From assembly GCF_000308535.1 (NCBI RefSeq), contig NZ_BAFW01000130.1:1-55637 (forward strand): 55,637 nt of DNA. The letters run 5' to 3'. Shown piece after piece: positions 1-7,854 of this stretch (position 1 is its first letter; each line of letters starts with the position of its first letter). Both the position numbers and the translations under genes were made by a program. The stretch comes from Nocardia cerradoensis NBRC 101014. Its GTDB lineage: Bacteria > Actinomycetota > Actinomycetes > Mycobacteriales > Mycobacteriaceae. The notes beneath the pieces are model-generated. The model saw only the letters and a list, made by a program, of their open reading frames with translations, did not search any database and was not told where the DNA came from.

Positions 1-399
1 AGCGACCGGCTGTATGACGCGCTGCCGGGCCTCCGTCAGGCCGGCAACAATGTCGCGCTGTGGTTCTTCCAGCCGACCGCGCGTGAGCTGGTCGTCGACT
101 GGGACGACGAAGCACCTCACGTGGTCGCCGCGCTTCGCGCTGCCATCGGCCCCTATCGCAGCAGCCACCACGCTCGTGCCCTGCTGCGCGCCCTGGCCGT
201 CAACCCACAGTTCGCCAAACTCTGGACCACACACCCCACCGCCGTCCGCTACGGCCGCCCGTCCGGGAAACCGGTCGTATTGCAGTACACCGGTTCTCGC
301 GGCCCGGCCGCTATCTCACTGCAGATCAGCGAATTCCACAGCCCACACTCCATCCTCGTCGCGTACGCCATCAGCAACGCCAGCGCGGGCTGCAAATAG
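1..399 (+). CDS. XRE-family regulator, C-terminal MmyB-like ligand-binding domain (partial, 5' end outside window)
   Basis: The reading frame is open from the first base of the window to a TAG at 397-399, giving the last 132 residues. They read like the ligand-binding half of MmyB-type (MLTR_LBD) transcription regulators. There is an aromatic WFFQP stretch, a block of the form WDDEAPHVVAALRAAIGPY, and the typical LWTTHPTAVRYGRPSGKP motif followed by beta strands. The N-terminal helix-turn-helix expected in this family lies upstream and cannot be seen. The next gene begins 37 nt downstream on the same strand. No link to the catabolic genes further right is visible. Confidence 0.7.
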   Translation, partial: SDRLYDALPGLRQAGNNVALWFFQPTARELVVDWDDEAPHVVAALRAAIGPYRSSHHARALLRALAVNPQFAKLWTTHPTAVRYGRPSGKPVVLQYTGSRGPAAISLQISEFHSPHSILVAYAISNASAGCK

Positions 400-435
400 C
401 CGTCTGTGCGACAGCACCTTCCAAGGCAGAACATC

Positions 436-1341
436 ATGCGCGCTTTCATGACCGGAGTCGCTCACACCACAGGGGAACGGCGGCCGATCACAGGAATAGA
501 ATCTATCGCCGCCGAGCCAGGACTAGTCGATACCCTGCACCAGGTCGGACTTTCCAACTATCGGCACGCTCGCGACTCGCCCATCGACATGGCCGCCGTC
601 TGTATTGCGGAAACGCTCGACCAATCGCGGATGCCGGCGTCCGGGATCGACATCCTCATGCTCGCCTCCTCCACCATCGGGTTCGGCCAGATCGAAAACA
701 CCGAACTCCTGCGACTGAGCGAGCGCTTCGGCCTCACCCACGCCACACCGATCGGGGTCTCGGCCGCCGAATGCGCCAACTTCGGCACCGCCTTGCATCT
801 GGCCCGCACACTCGTCACCACCGGCGAAGCCCGCAATGTGCTGCTGGTGACCGCCGATGCCTGCACCACACCCGAACAACGCCTGCTCCGCCTAGTCAAC
901 TCCGTCGTCAGCGACGGCGCCGCATCCTGCCTCATCACCACACAACATGCCCGCATCGAAATCCTCACCACCAGCACCGGCACCAACCATCTCATCCGCG
1001 CCGCCACCAACCCCGACGCAATAGCCGCCCTCACTCGCCGCACCCTGATCGGTCTCGTCGATAACGCACTGTCTCGCGCGAACATCGACCGCGCCCAGAT
1101 CCATCAGGTGATCACCAACAACATCAACACAGAAGCGCTGCGGTTCATAACCCTGTCAGCTGGACTCGACCATAACCTCACCTACCTCGATAACGTCGCC
1201 GACTTCGCTCATGTCCATTCCGCCGACAACCTCATCAACTTACAAAGCTATCTCGAAGACGGCGCCGCGCCCGACCAGATCGTCCTCACGGTCAGCCACG
1301 CCTTCGGCACGTGGGGACTGGCTCCCCTCCTGATCCGCTGA
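436..1341 (+). CDS. KAS III (FabH)-like 3-oxoacyl-ACP synthase family protein
   Basis: This is a 301-residue thiolase-fold protein of the ketoacyl synthase III family. The nucleophilic cysteine is probably Cys113, in the context SAAECANFG, and a glycine-containing SHAFGTWG motif lies near the C terminus. The canonical FabH His and Asn motifs are not conserved. The expected His region reads ITNNIN (226-231) and the Asn region reads FAHVHSAD (257-264). The chemistry may therefore be acyl transfer rather than decarboxylating condensation, as in secondary-metabolite members of the family. I chose the ATG at 436 because AAGG lies 8 nt upstream; a GTG at 406 in the same frame has no ribosome site. 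Confidence 0.65.
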   Translation: MRAFMTGVAHTTGERRPITGIESIAAEPGLVDTLHQVGLSNYRHARDSPIDMAAVCIAETLDQSRMPASGIDILMLASSTIGFGQIENTELLRLSERFGLTHATPIGVSAAECANFGTALHLARTLVTTGEARNVLLVTADACTTPEQRLLRLVNSVVSDGAASCLITTQHARIEILTTSTGTNHLIRAATNPDAIAALTRRTLIGLVDNALSRANIDRAQIHQVITNNINTEALRFITLSAGLDHNLTYLDNVADFAHVHSADNLINLQSYLEDGAAPDQIVLTVSHAFGTWGLAPLLIR

Positions 1342-1525
1342 CGACCCGCCCTGACCATCCACGTCGTGTGACCTCGCCATAATGCGGGTCTCTACCTGTG
1401 GTGAATGGTGCGGCATCACCTCGCAGTTCAGGATCGAAGAAGGACCTCCCTTTGGCTGCTGACCGATTGGCCTTGCCTGACGCCGCACAGATGCCCCGAG
1501 GGCGTCGCACAGGGTGGACCGCAGC

Positions 1526-2164
1526 CTAGCCAGATCTAGAGGGGACCTCCTCGAAAAGGTTCCAGCTGCTTACCTCTTCAACGGGTCTGCGCGAAGCGGG
1601 CTTGAAGTCGGTGCCGAGCGTATAGGCAATCGGGAAGAGTCCAACTTGGGTGTAGCCGTCTGGGATGCCGAGCAACTCGGCGGTCTGTCGCTCCCGCAGC
1701 AAGTGGACAGTTGTCCATGCGGAACCTAAACCCCGCTCGCGCAGGGCAAGCATGAAACTCCACACAGCTGGAATGACGGATCCCCAGCGGCTTGCCTGCA
1801 TAAACACGTCCATGCCGCGCATATCGCACTTCAGGACGGGAATGGCCAACATCGGGACCTCGTGCAAGTGCTCGCCGAGATACTCGACCGAAGGTCTCGT
1901 CCGGCCAGACTGAGCAGGGTCCGGGTTGCGCATATCCGAACGAGCCATCGCCTCGGCCAGACCATCACGGTACAGATCTGAGACCTGGGCGCGCACTGCC
2001 GGATCATCGACCATCACCCAGTGCCACAGTTGACGGTTCGAGCCATTCGGGGCCTGTAATGCTAGTCGCAGGCACTGGTCAACGACTTTGCGCGGCACGG
2101 GGCGAGACAAGTCGAGACGCTTGCGCACGGTACGAGTGGTCGTAAGTGCTGTTTCGAGTTCCAT
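1526..2164 (-). CDS. Nitroreductase-family FMN oxidoreductase
   Basis: The 212-residue product has the nitroreductase layout: an N-terminal FMN-phosphate site (TTTRTVRKRL), an APNGSNRQLW motif, and a C-terminal block with RERGLGSAW and LGIPDG. The family reduces nitro, quinone or enone substrates with NAD(P)H, and some members desaturate or dehalogenate. The ATG at 2164 follows AAAGAG by about 9 nt; the longer frame to 2302 has low-complexity, non-family sequence. It converges with the KAS III gene and is 147 nt downstream of the ketosteroid-isomerase-like gene on the same strand, so it may share that transcript. Confidence 0.8.
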   Translation of the reverse strand: MELETALTTTRTVRKRLDLSRPVPRKVVDQCLRLALQAPNGSNRQLWHWVMVDDPAVRAQVSDLYRDGLAEAMARSDMRNPDPAQSGRTRPSVEYLGEHLHEVPMLAIPVLKCDMRGMDVFMQASRWGSVIPAVWSFMLALRERGLGSAWTTVHLLRERQTAELLGIPDGYTQVGLFPIAYTLGTDFKPASRRPVEEVSSWNLFEEVPSRSG

Positions 2165-2311
2165 CGACGTCGCTCTTTCGTTGTGGGCTGCTCTGCAACG
2201 AGAGCTGCAAGCAGGGGTCAGGTTCACAGATCCTCTTCGACTGCGATGACGAATTAGCCTCTCGCTGCCGGGCTCAGACCGGTGGTCAGAACGTGGAATC
2301 ACAAGACGTAG

Positions 2312-2683
2312 TCAAGCGGCCTGCACATCGACGACGGACCAGAATGCACGCATGCTCGTGATCCGCGCGTCGGCGTCGAATGTCATAACGTCGATAGGTT
2401 CGATAGCGATCACCTTGTCCGCGGTCACCGTGACGACCCGAAAGACGAAGGCCGCGCTGTCGCCGGCCACCCGGACGGTACGGAGTTCGGTAGAGGTCTT
2501 CACCGAATCCAGTGCGGCGTAGAACTTTTCGATGGCCACCCGGCCGACCAGAGGTTCTGATCCCACCGGATCCTCGAGCGTCGCGTGTTCACTGAACAGC
2601 GCCGCGATCTCAGCGGACGTTCCGGAACCGACCGTCGCGACGTACCGCTCCACCGCCAACCGAATCTTTGCGGCATCTACCAT
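2312..2683 (-). CDS. Steroid delta-isomerase-like SnoaL/NTF2-fold protein
   Basis: A 123-residue protein with the size and pattern of delta5-3-ketosteroid isomerases. Tyr14 (VERYVATVG), Asp38 (TLEDPVGS) and Asp98 (EPIDVMTFD) fall where the catalytic Tyr14, Asp38 and Asp99 lie in the Comamonas testosteroni enzyme. The role would be moving a 5,6 double bond into conjugation with a 3-ketone. The ATG at 2683 follows AGGAGA by 5-6 nt, so the longer frame to 2809 is rejected. The gene is divergent from the Baeyer-Villiger monooxygenase, with 483 nt between them. A truncated copy of the same family lies at 53745-54035. Confidence 0.8.
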   Translation of the reverse strand: MVDAAKIRLAVERYVATVGSGTSAEIAALFSEHATLEDPVGSEPLVGRVAIEKFYAALDSVKTSTELRTVRVAGDSAAFVFRVVTVTADKVIAIEPIDVMTFDADARITSMRAFWSVVDVQAA

Positions 2684-3166
2684 CTGTTTCTCCTGGACGA
2701 GCTGGACCACAGTACGAAACCAGCTGCTTCGGTCCAGGCCGCCCCGCCTTCCCAGCCAGTGGGACACATGTGGATTACGACCCTGGCCTGACGCCGATAT
2801 CGAACCCACCTGCCGCGACCAGCGAGCGACTGGTAGCTCTGCTTCGACGGATACTGTGTGCGGCCGCCGGCAGGAGCCGCCCGATCAATGCCTGGTGTCT
2901 CGTTTCCCGATCAGCGAAACACCTTCGATCGGACCCATCCCATTCAGTGAACTGTGGCGGGTTCCTCATAGGACCTTCGGTGTTACAACGGATTTCGACA
3001 CGAGGTACCTATAGCCGCGCACACACGGATCGCAGCTGCCGCGCGCGAGACGCACCAATTTCGACGTTCCAATCAAGCGCTTGACGGCCTCGCTGATGGG
3101 TGTCGCGAGAAACAGGACAGGGCGGGCCCTGCCAAGCCCCGCCGGACCTCGAGAACGAGGAGAACC
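2684..3166. promoter_or_regulatory. Divergent promoter region with a weak IclR-type palindrome
   Basis: This 483-nt gap separates the divergent ketosteroid-isomerase-like and Baeyer-Villiger monooxygenase genes. I see no credible gene in it. At 2905-2919 it holds TCCCGATCAGCGAAA, a degenerate match to the TTCCRCT-N-AGYGGAA palindrome found elsewhere in the window. No clear -10/-35 pair was recognised. Confidence 0.4.
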
Positions 3167-4792
3167 ATGACCGAGGGCATCAGCATCGACCGGCGGCGGT
3201 CGGTGGACGTGGTCATCGTGGGCGCCGGGTTTGCCGGGCTCTACGCGATCTACCGACTGCGGGGCCAGGGACTGTCAGTACGGTGCGTGGAGGCGGCCGA
3301 AGGCGTCGGAGGAACCTGGTTCTGGAACCGCTATCCGGGTGCCCGCTGCGATGTCGAGAGTATCGACTATTCCTACTCTTTCGATCCCTCTCTCGAGCAG
3401 GAATGGGACTGGACCGAGCGCTATGCCGCCCAGCCGGAGATCCTTCGCTACCTCGAGCACGTGGCTGATCGCTACGACCTACGCCGTTCGATCACTTTCG
3501 GCACTCGCGTCATCGCCGCGCGATTCGAAGAAGAGATCGGCCATTGGCTCGTCGAACTTGCCGATGGGTCGACGCTCACCGCACGATTCGTGGTCTTTGC
3601 GACCGGAACTCTCTCAGCCGTGCACGCGCCGAATCTGCCGGGTTTGGAGACCTTCACCGGGCGAACGTTCCACACAGCGCGGTGGCCTCACGAGGACGTC
3701 GACTTCACTGGTCGGCGGGTCGGGGTGATCGGCACCGGCTCCTCGGGTATTCAGATCATTCCGATCCTCGCAGAGCGAGCGGACCACCTCACAGTCTTCC
3801 AGCGCAGCGCGAACTTCTCGATCCCCTCCCCTAACGGCCCGCACACCGCCGAGACGCGAGCAGCGTATCGCGCGAGTTATGCCGAGCGTCGACGTCTGTC
3901 ATGGGACAGTGGCGGTGGCTCGCCGCATCGCCCCCACGACAAGGGAACGTTCGAGGTGTCAGAGCAAGAGCGCCTCGAGATCTACGAACGCCAGTGGCAA
4001 CTGGGCGGCGTGCTGTTCAGTAAGGCGTTCCCGGACCAGATGAACACCGACGAAGCCAACGCCCCCGCAAGGGAATTCTTCGCTGCGAAGGTCCGCACGA
4101 TGATCGAAGACCCCGCGTTGGCCGCGAAACTCATCCCAACCGACCATGCCATCGGGACAAAGCGAATCTGCACGGACTCGGGCTACTACCCGACCTTCAA
4201 TCGCCCGAACGTCGCTCTCGCAGACCTACGCGAGGCGCCGATCGATGAGGTGACGCCTACCGGCGTCCGCAGAGGAGACATCGACCACCCGATCGACGAC
4301 CTCATCTTCGCCACCGGCTTCGACGCCCTGACCGGCGCGCTCGCCGCGATCGACATCCGCGGGCGGGCCGGCCACTCGTTACGGGACGAGTGGGCGGCCG
4401 GCCCGAGAACCTATCTCGGCATCGAGGTAGCCGGGTTCCCGAATATGTTCATCGTCAACGGCCCCGGTAGCGCGAGCACCTTTACGAATATGGTGTTGTC
4501 CGCCGAGCACCAAGTCGACTGGATCGGCGACACCATCACCCACCTGGATTCCCGAAATCTGTGGGGCATCGAGGCCACATCATCTGCCCAGGACAAATGG
4601 GTTCGGCACTGTGCCGAGCTCGCGGAGAACACACTCTTTCCCCGCGCGAACTCCTGGTACATGGGCGCGAACGTACCGGGCAAGCCTCGGGTGTTCATGC
4701 CCTATTTGGGCGGGTTCGCCACCTACCGCAAGCGGGTAGCGGAGTCCGTCGCCGAGGGCTATCGAGGGTTCGCGCTGCTCAGGACTCCCTAA
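3167..4792 (+). CDS. Type I Baeyer-Villiger monooxygenase (FAD/NADPH)
   Basis: The 541-residue product has the usual length of phenylacetone, cyclohexanone and steroid monooxygenases. It shows the FAD Rossmann motif GAGFAG (19-24), the family fingerprint FTGRTFHTARWP (163-174, matching FxGxxxHTxxWP) and the NADPH Rossmann motif GTGSSG (189-194). The block KRICTDSGYYPTFNRPNV carries the active-site arginine region. Such enzymes insert oxygen next to a ketone, turning ketones into esters or lactones; a steroid or terpenoid ketone is likely from context. GAGGAG lies 6 nt before the ATG. The downstream gene at 4886 is convergent, with a possible terminator between them. Confidence 0.9.
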   Translation: MTEGISIDRRRSVDVVIVGAGFAGLYAIYRLRGQGLSVRCVEAAEGVGGTWFWNRYPGARCDVESIDYSYSFDPSLEQEWDWTERYAAQPEILRYLEHVADRYDLRRSITFGTRVIAARFEEEIGHWLVELADGSTLTARFVVFATGTLSAVHAPNLPGLETFTGRTFHTARWPHEDVDFTGRRVGVIGTGSSGIQIIPILAERADHLTVFQRSANFSIPSPNGPHTAETRAAYRASYAERRRLSWDSGGGSPHRPHDKGTFEVSEQERLEIYERQWQLGGVLFSKAFPDQMNTDEANAPAREFFAAKVRTMIEDPALAAKLIPTDHAIGTKRICTDSGYYPTFNRPNVALADLREAPIDEVTPTGVRRGDIDHPIDDLIFATGFDALTGALAAIDIRGRAGHSLRDEWAAGPRTYLGIEVAGFPNMFIVNGPGSASTFTNMVLSAEHQVDWIGDTITHLDSRNLWGIEATSSAQDKWVRHCAELAENTLFPRANSWYMGANVPGKPRVFMPYLGGFATYRKRVAESVAEGYRGFALLRTP

Positions 4793-4802
4793 GTCCGATA
4801 TC

Positions 4803-4822
4803 CGGCCCCGTCTTGTGGGCCG
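4803..4822. terminator. Short hairpin between convergent genes
   Basis: CGGCCC (4803-4808) pairs with GGGCCG (4817-4822) around an 8-nt loop, 11 nt after the monooxygenase stop. There is no U tract, so termination is only possible. Confidence 0.35.
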
Positions 4823-4885
4823 ACCTGAACGTAATCGATTCGGAGGATCAGGCCGCTATTGCGTTTCAGACGATCTCACCGACCA

Positions 4886-5665
4886 TCACCAGTCCTGCCA
4901 CGGCACGATCGTGTGTACGGCGGCGCTGAAGATCGTCTCCTCGGCCTCGCGACACGGCGCGCCGCGTCCTGCTGTGTCCCACTGCTTCTCGCGCTCTGCA
5001 ATATCTTGGGTCACCGTCACCGGGTCGTCATCCAGGTACAACAATCGAATATGCAGCGAACCACTCGGGTACTCCCGGCGCCCTTCACCGAGCGGCAACG
5101 TTCGATGTTGCTGCACGGCTTGCAGAGCAAACGTCCACGCACCGGCCACCCCCGAGCAGCTCAACAAGTCCGGAATTCGTACCTGATCCTGCCAACGGAA
5201 CTGCTCATGAGCCCCGGGCCCGTGTGGGTCCGCTATATGGTCCACCCGCACATGCAGTCCGCGGTTGGGTCGAAAGGGCAGCGCATCGGCCGACACCAGA
5301 ACACGCGGAGCGACATAGCCTTTCACAGGAGTGAAGAACGCCAGCAACGAACGACGAATGCCGGGTAGCATCGGTCCCCTCCCCCACTGAAACGAGTCCT
5401 CGCCCAGCTCGTCCCACTCCGCGATGCTCTGCTCATAAGGAGGCCGGAACCAGTACATGGCGACGTAGTCCGTGTTCGCAAGTTCGCCGGAGGCACAATC
5501 CGCGGCACCGTCATGGCGCCGACGTTGCCATCGATCACCCCACGCCACACCGGGAAGCAGCAAATTCTCCGGCCGGTGATCCAGCTGATGCCACTGGTTG
5601 TATTCGCGATGCCGATCCGGGGCGGTCATTTCGATGAACGAGAAGAATGCTCGCTCCGAGAACAA
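4886..5665 (-). CDS. Conserved hypothetical protein, probable dimeric alpha/beta-barrel (EthD/Dabb-like) fold
   Basis: I do not recognise an experimentally known function. The 259-residue protein begins with a motif typical of small ferredoxin-like barrels (FFSFIEMTAPDRHREYNQWH followed by DHRPENLLLPGV), and a second half with strands such as SGSLHIRLLYLDDDP may be a duplicated module. It is rich in Trp and His. The start is a TTG at 5665, chosen because AGGAGGTG sits 6 nt upstream; no ATG or GTG in frame has a comparable site. It converges on the Baeyer-Villiger monooxygenase gene, so a shared role in oxygenation products is possible but unproved. Confidence 0.6.
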   Translation of the reverse strand: MFSERAFFSFIEMTAPDRHREYNQWHQLDHRPENLLLPGVAWGDRWQRRRHDGAADCASGELANTDYVAMYWFRPPYEQSIAEWDELGEDSFQWGRGPMLPGIRRSLLAFFTPVKGYVAPRVLVSADALPFRPNRGLHVRVDHIADPHGPGAHEQFRWQDQVRIPDLLSCSGVAGAWTFALQAVQQHRTLPLGEGRREYPSGSLHIRLLYLDDDPVTVTQDIAEREKQWDTAGRGAPCREAEETIFSAAVHTIVPWQDW

Positions 5666-5850
5666 CTTTCACCTCCTGCGCTGGAGGCCCGCACGGAGAT
5701 CCGCGCGCGCTCGAGGAAACGGTACGAGAGATGAGACATCGTCGGGACTGGTCCTTCCAATCACCGGGAGACGCGCACGGCACGATGACAGCCCAGCGCA
5801 GCGTGCCAGGCCCACATGTAACTCGGTGGCGTGGCGTCGTTTGTGGCACT

Positions 5851-5891
5851 GTCCGTGACCGTCCGGCCAACTGCGATGAACAGTCACGGAC
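5851..5891. repeat. Perfect 9-bp inverted repeat, 23-nt spacer
   Basis: GTCCGTGAC (5851-5859) is repeated inverted as GTCACGGAC (5883-5891). It lies between the 3' end of the MFS gene and the start of the hypothetical gene at 5665, both on the minus strand. It could be a terminator for the transporter transcript or a two-half-site operator for the downstream gene. Confidence 0.45.
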
Positions 5892-5951
5892 CGTGCTCAC
5901 AGGTCCGGATTTCTTTGTCCAGGAGGCGTAGCCAGTCCCGCGGGTCGAATC

Positions 5952-7565
5952 TCAGTGAACGGCAGCGCCGCCAGTGGCAGGCGTGCGGCCGTGTCTCATG
6001 ACCAAAGCAATGACCAGGGCCGCACCGACGGCGATCGCTGCGAACCAGAAGCCCAGCTCGTAGCCTCGATCAGCGTAGACCCCGGGGATGACGCTGGTTT
6101 GTGGCGGCTGTCCGGCGACACTGACGACGGCCCGGACAGGATGTGCGTTGACGAATGCGGTCACCACCGCGACGCCCACTGCTACCCCCATGCTCTGCAT
6201 GATCCCCAGCATGCCGACGCTGATGCCCTGCTGTTCTTGCGGGACAGCTTCGGTGATGAGATTCGGTGCGGCTGCGTAGTAGCACCCTTGGGCAATACCG
6301 AGAACGGCAGAGACAACAGCGAACAACTGCCACGTATGTGGTGCTACGGCCTGCACTACCGCTCCGGTTGTGAAGATCGTTGCCGCAACCAACAGCGGTA
6401 GCCGCGCACCGAACTTGCGCGCGAGGACGCCCCCAACCAGACCGAAGACCATCGCCAGGACGCCGAAGGACAGCGAAATCTTCAGTGCGAACTCGAGCAG
6501 GGTGAATCCGCTTCCATAGCTGTAACCGGGATCGAAGCCGACGCTCACCATTTCCGGCGGGAGCTCATGCCCTGTCAATTTCGTCACCTGCGCGAGGGTC
6601 GCGTCGACCACCCCGCTTTTGATCACGCTCTGATCCGGCGTCTGCACCATGTACGCAACGGCATAGCCTTGCACGCCGATCATGCACGATGCCAGGACTG
6701 CAGCCAGGAGGACCAAGCTGACCCGAGGATGGAACAACAACCTCATATCCATGATCGGCGTGGCGACACGGAACTCCACCGCCACGAACAACGCGAGCGA
6801 CAGCAGACCGACGATCAGCCACGCAAGAGTAGTCGGCTTGGCCCACCCCCAGTCCTGACCTTTATCTATGTAGATCAGAACAAGCGCGCCACCGATGGAG
6901 ATAAGTCCCGCACCGACGAAATCGATGGACTCTCGCACCCTCAGTTTCGACTCGGGTACGAACAGGAGCACCAGCGGCAACATCACGACGGCGAACCCGA
7001 ACAGGAACCAGAACATCGCACGCCAGCTGTAGTTGTCCACCAACCAGCCCGCCAGGATCGGCGCCAGCGCCGCCGAAAAACCGAATCCGGTGGACGTGAT
7101 ACCCAATCCGACAGTTACATACTTGCGCGGCATCAAATCCCGGATCAGGCCGTAAGCGACGACCGCGGTCGCGATGGCCGACGACTGCAGACAGCGGCCG
7201 ACGAGAAACACAGTCCAATTCGTCGCGATGGCCGACAGCAGACAACCGACGATGAACAGCAGTCCGCAGATGACGAACATCCGCTTCTTGCCCCACACAT
7301 CGCTCATCTTGCCGATCAGGGGCGACGCGGCCGCACCGATCAACCCGAACACGATCATCGCCCAGGTGATGTTCGCACCCACGCCGGGAAACGACGGCGC
7401 GATCTTCTGCAGCGCCGCCGCGATCATCGTGTACTGAATAGGGGCGACCTCGGTGAACAACACGATGATCGCGAGCACAGAGAAGATCCGCAGACGCGAT
7501 GCCCCGTCGAGCCGGCCGGTCTCATCGGGTACCTCGGACCCGGCCTCCGTGGAAGTGGTGGTCAT
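5952..7565 (-). CDS. MFS transporter, DHA2 (14-TM) type
   Basis: A 537-residue membrane protein with about 14 hydrophobic segments. Motif A (GKMSDVWGKKR) lies in the first cytoplasmic loop, and a motif-C-like glycine-rich segment (GFGFSAALAPILAGW) follows. Proton-driven DHA2 carriers usually export drugs or lipophilic compounds, but members in catabolic islands may import substrates. The ATG at 7565 follows AAAGGGG. The C terminus MRHGRTPATGGA is nearly identical to that of the second MFS protein (12295-13779). Two IclR-type palindromes lie in the divergent gap to the PLP-enzyme gene, the nearer one 77 nt upstream. Confidence 0.85.
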   Translation of the reverse strand: MTTTSTEAGSEVPDETGRLDGASRLRIFSVLAIIVLFTEVAPIQYTMIAAALQKIAPSFPGVGANITWAMIVFGLIGAAASPLIGKMSDVWGKKRMFVICGLLFIVGCLLSAIATNWTVFLVGRCLQSSAIATAVVAYGLIRDLMPRKYVTVGLGITSTGFGFSAALAPILAGWLVDNYSWRAMFWFLFGFAVVMLPLVLLFVPESKLRVRESIDFVGAGLISIGGALVLIYIDKGQDWGWAKPTTLAWLIVGLLSLALFVAVEFRVATPIMDMRLLFHPRVSLVLLAAVLASCMIGVQGYAVAYMVQTPDQSVIKSGVVDATLAQVTKLTGHELPPEMVSVGFDPGYSYGSGFTLLEFALKISLSFGVLAMVFGLVGGVLARKFGARLPLLVAATIFTTGAVVQAVAPHTWQLFAVVSAVLGIAQGCYYAAAPNLITEAVPQEQQGISVGMLGIMQSMGVAVGVAVVTAFVNAHPVRAVVSVAGQPPQTSVIPGVYADRGYELGFWFAAIAVGAALVIALVMRHGRTPATGGAAVH

Positions 7566-7641
7566 AACAACCCCTTTCGGGCTGCGGCTAACACGAACGG
7601 CGTGAACCATGTCACAGCGATCGGCCAACGCCATCAACCGT

Positions 7642-7656
7642 TTTCACTGAGCGAAA
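7642..7656. promoter_or_regulatory. IclR-type palindrome, site 1 of the 7.6-kb intergenic region
   Basis: TTTCACTGAGCGAAA is a near-perfect palindrome around 7649 and matches the TTCCRCT-N-AGYGGAA family. It is 77 nt upstream of the MFS start and part of the divergent promoter region shared with the PLP-enzyme gene. Confidence 0.55.
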
Positions 7657-7677
7657 TCGGAGTTCCGGCCACGGTGA

Positions 7678-7692
7678 TTTCAGTGAGTGGAA
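7678..7692. promoter_or_regulatory. IclR-type palindrome, site 2 of the 7.6-kb intergenic region
   Basis: TTTCAGTGAGTGGAA is a weaker copy centred 36 nt from site 1. The spacing would place paired sites on nearly the same DNA face (36/10.5 = 3.4 turns), so cooperative binding is possible but not shown. Confidence 0.45.
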
Positions 7693-7854
7693 ACCGCGCC
7701 TCCGCGATGCAGTCTCGCGAGGAACAATCGGCCGCGAGCCACTCGATGAGCGATCCACCGACCCCGAGGGGCGGTCCTCGCCTGCAAGCAGCGTCGTCAC
7801 CCGACGTAGGCGAAACCCAATGGGCGCCAGCCCATACCAGAAGGAGGAGACATT

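Noticed and set aside
1479..1506. Hairpin GACGCC...GGCGTC between convergent genes
   Set aside because: Only 6 bp with a long loop and no U tract; too weak to call a terminator.
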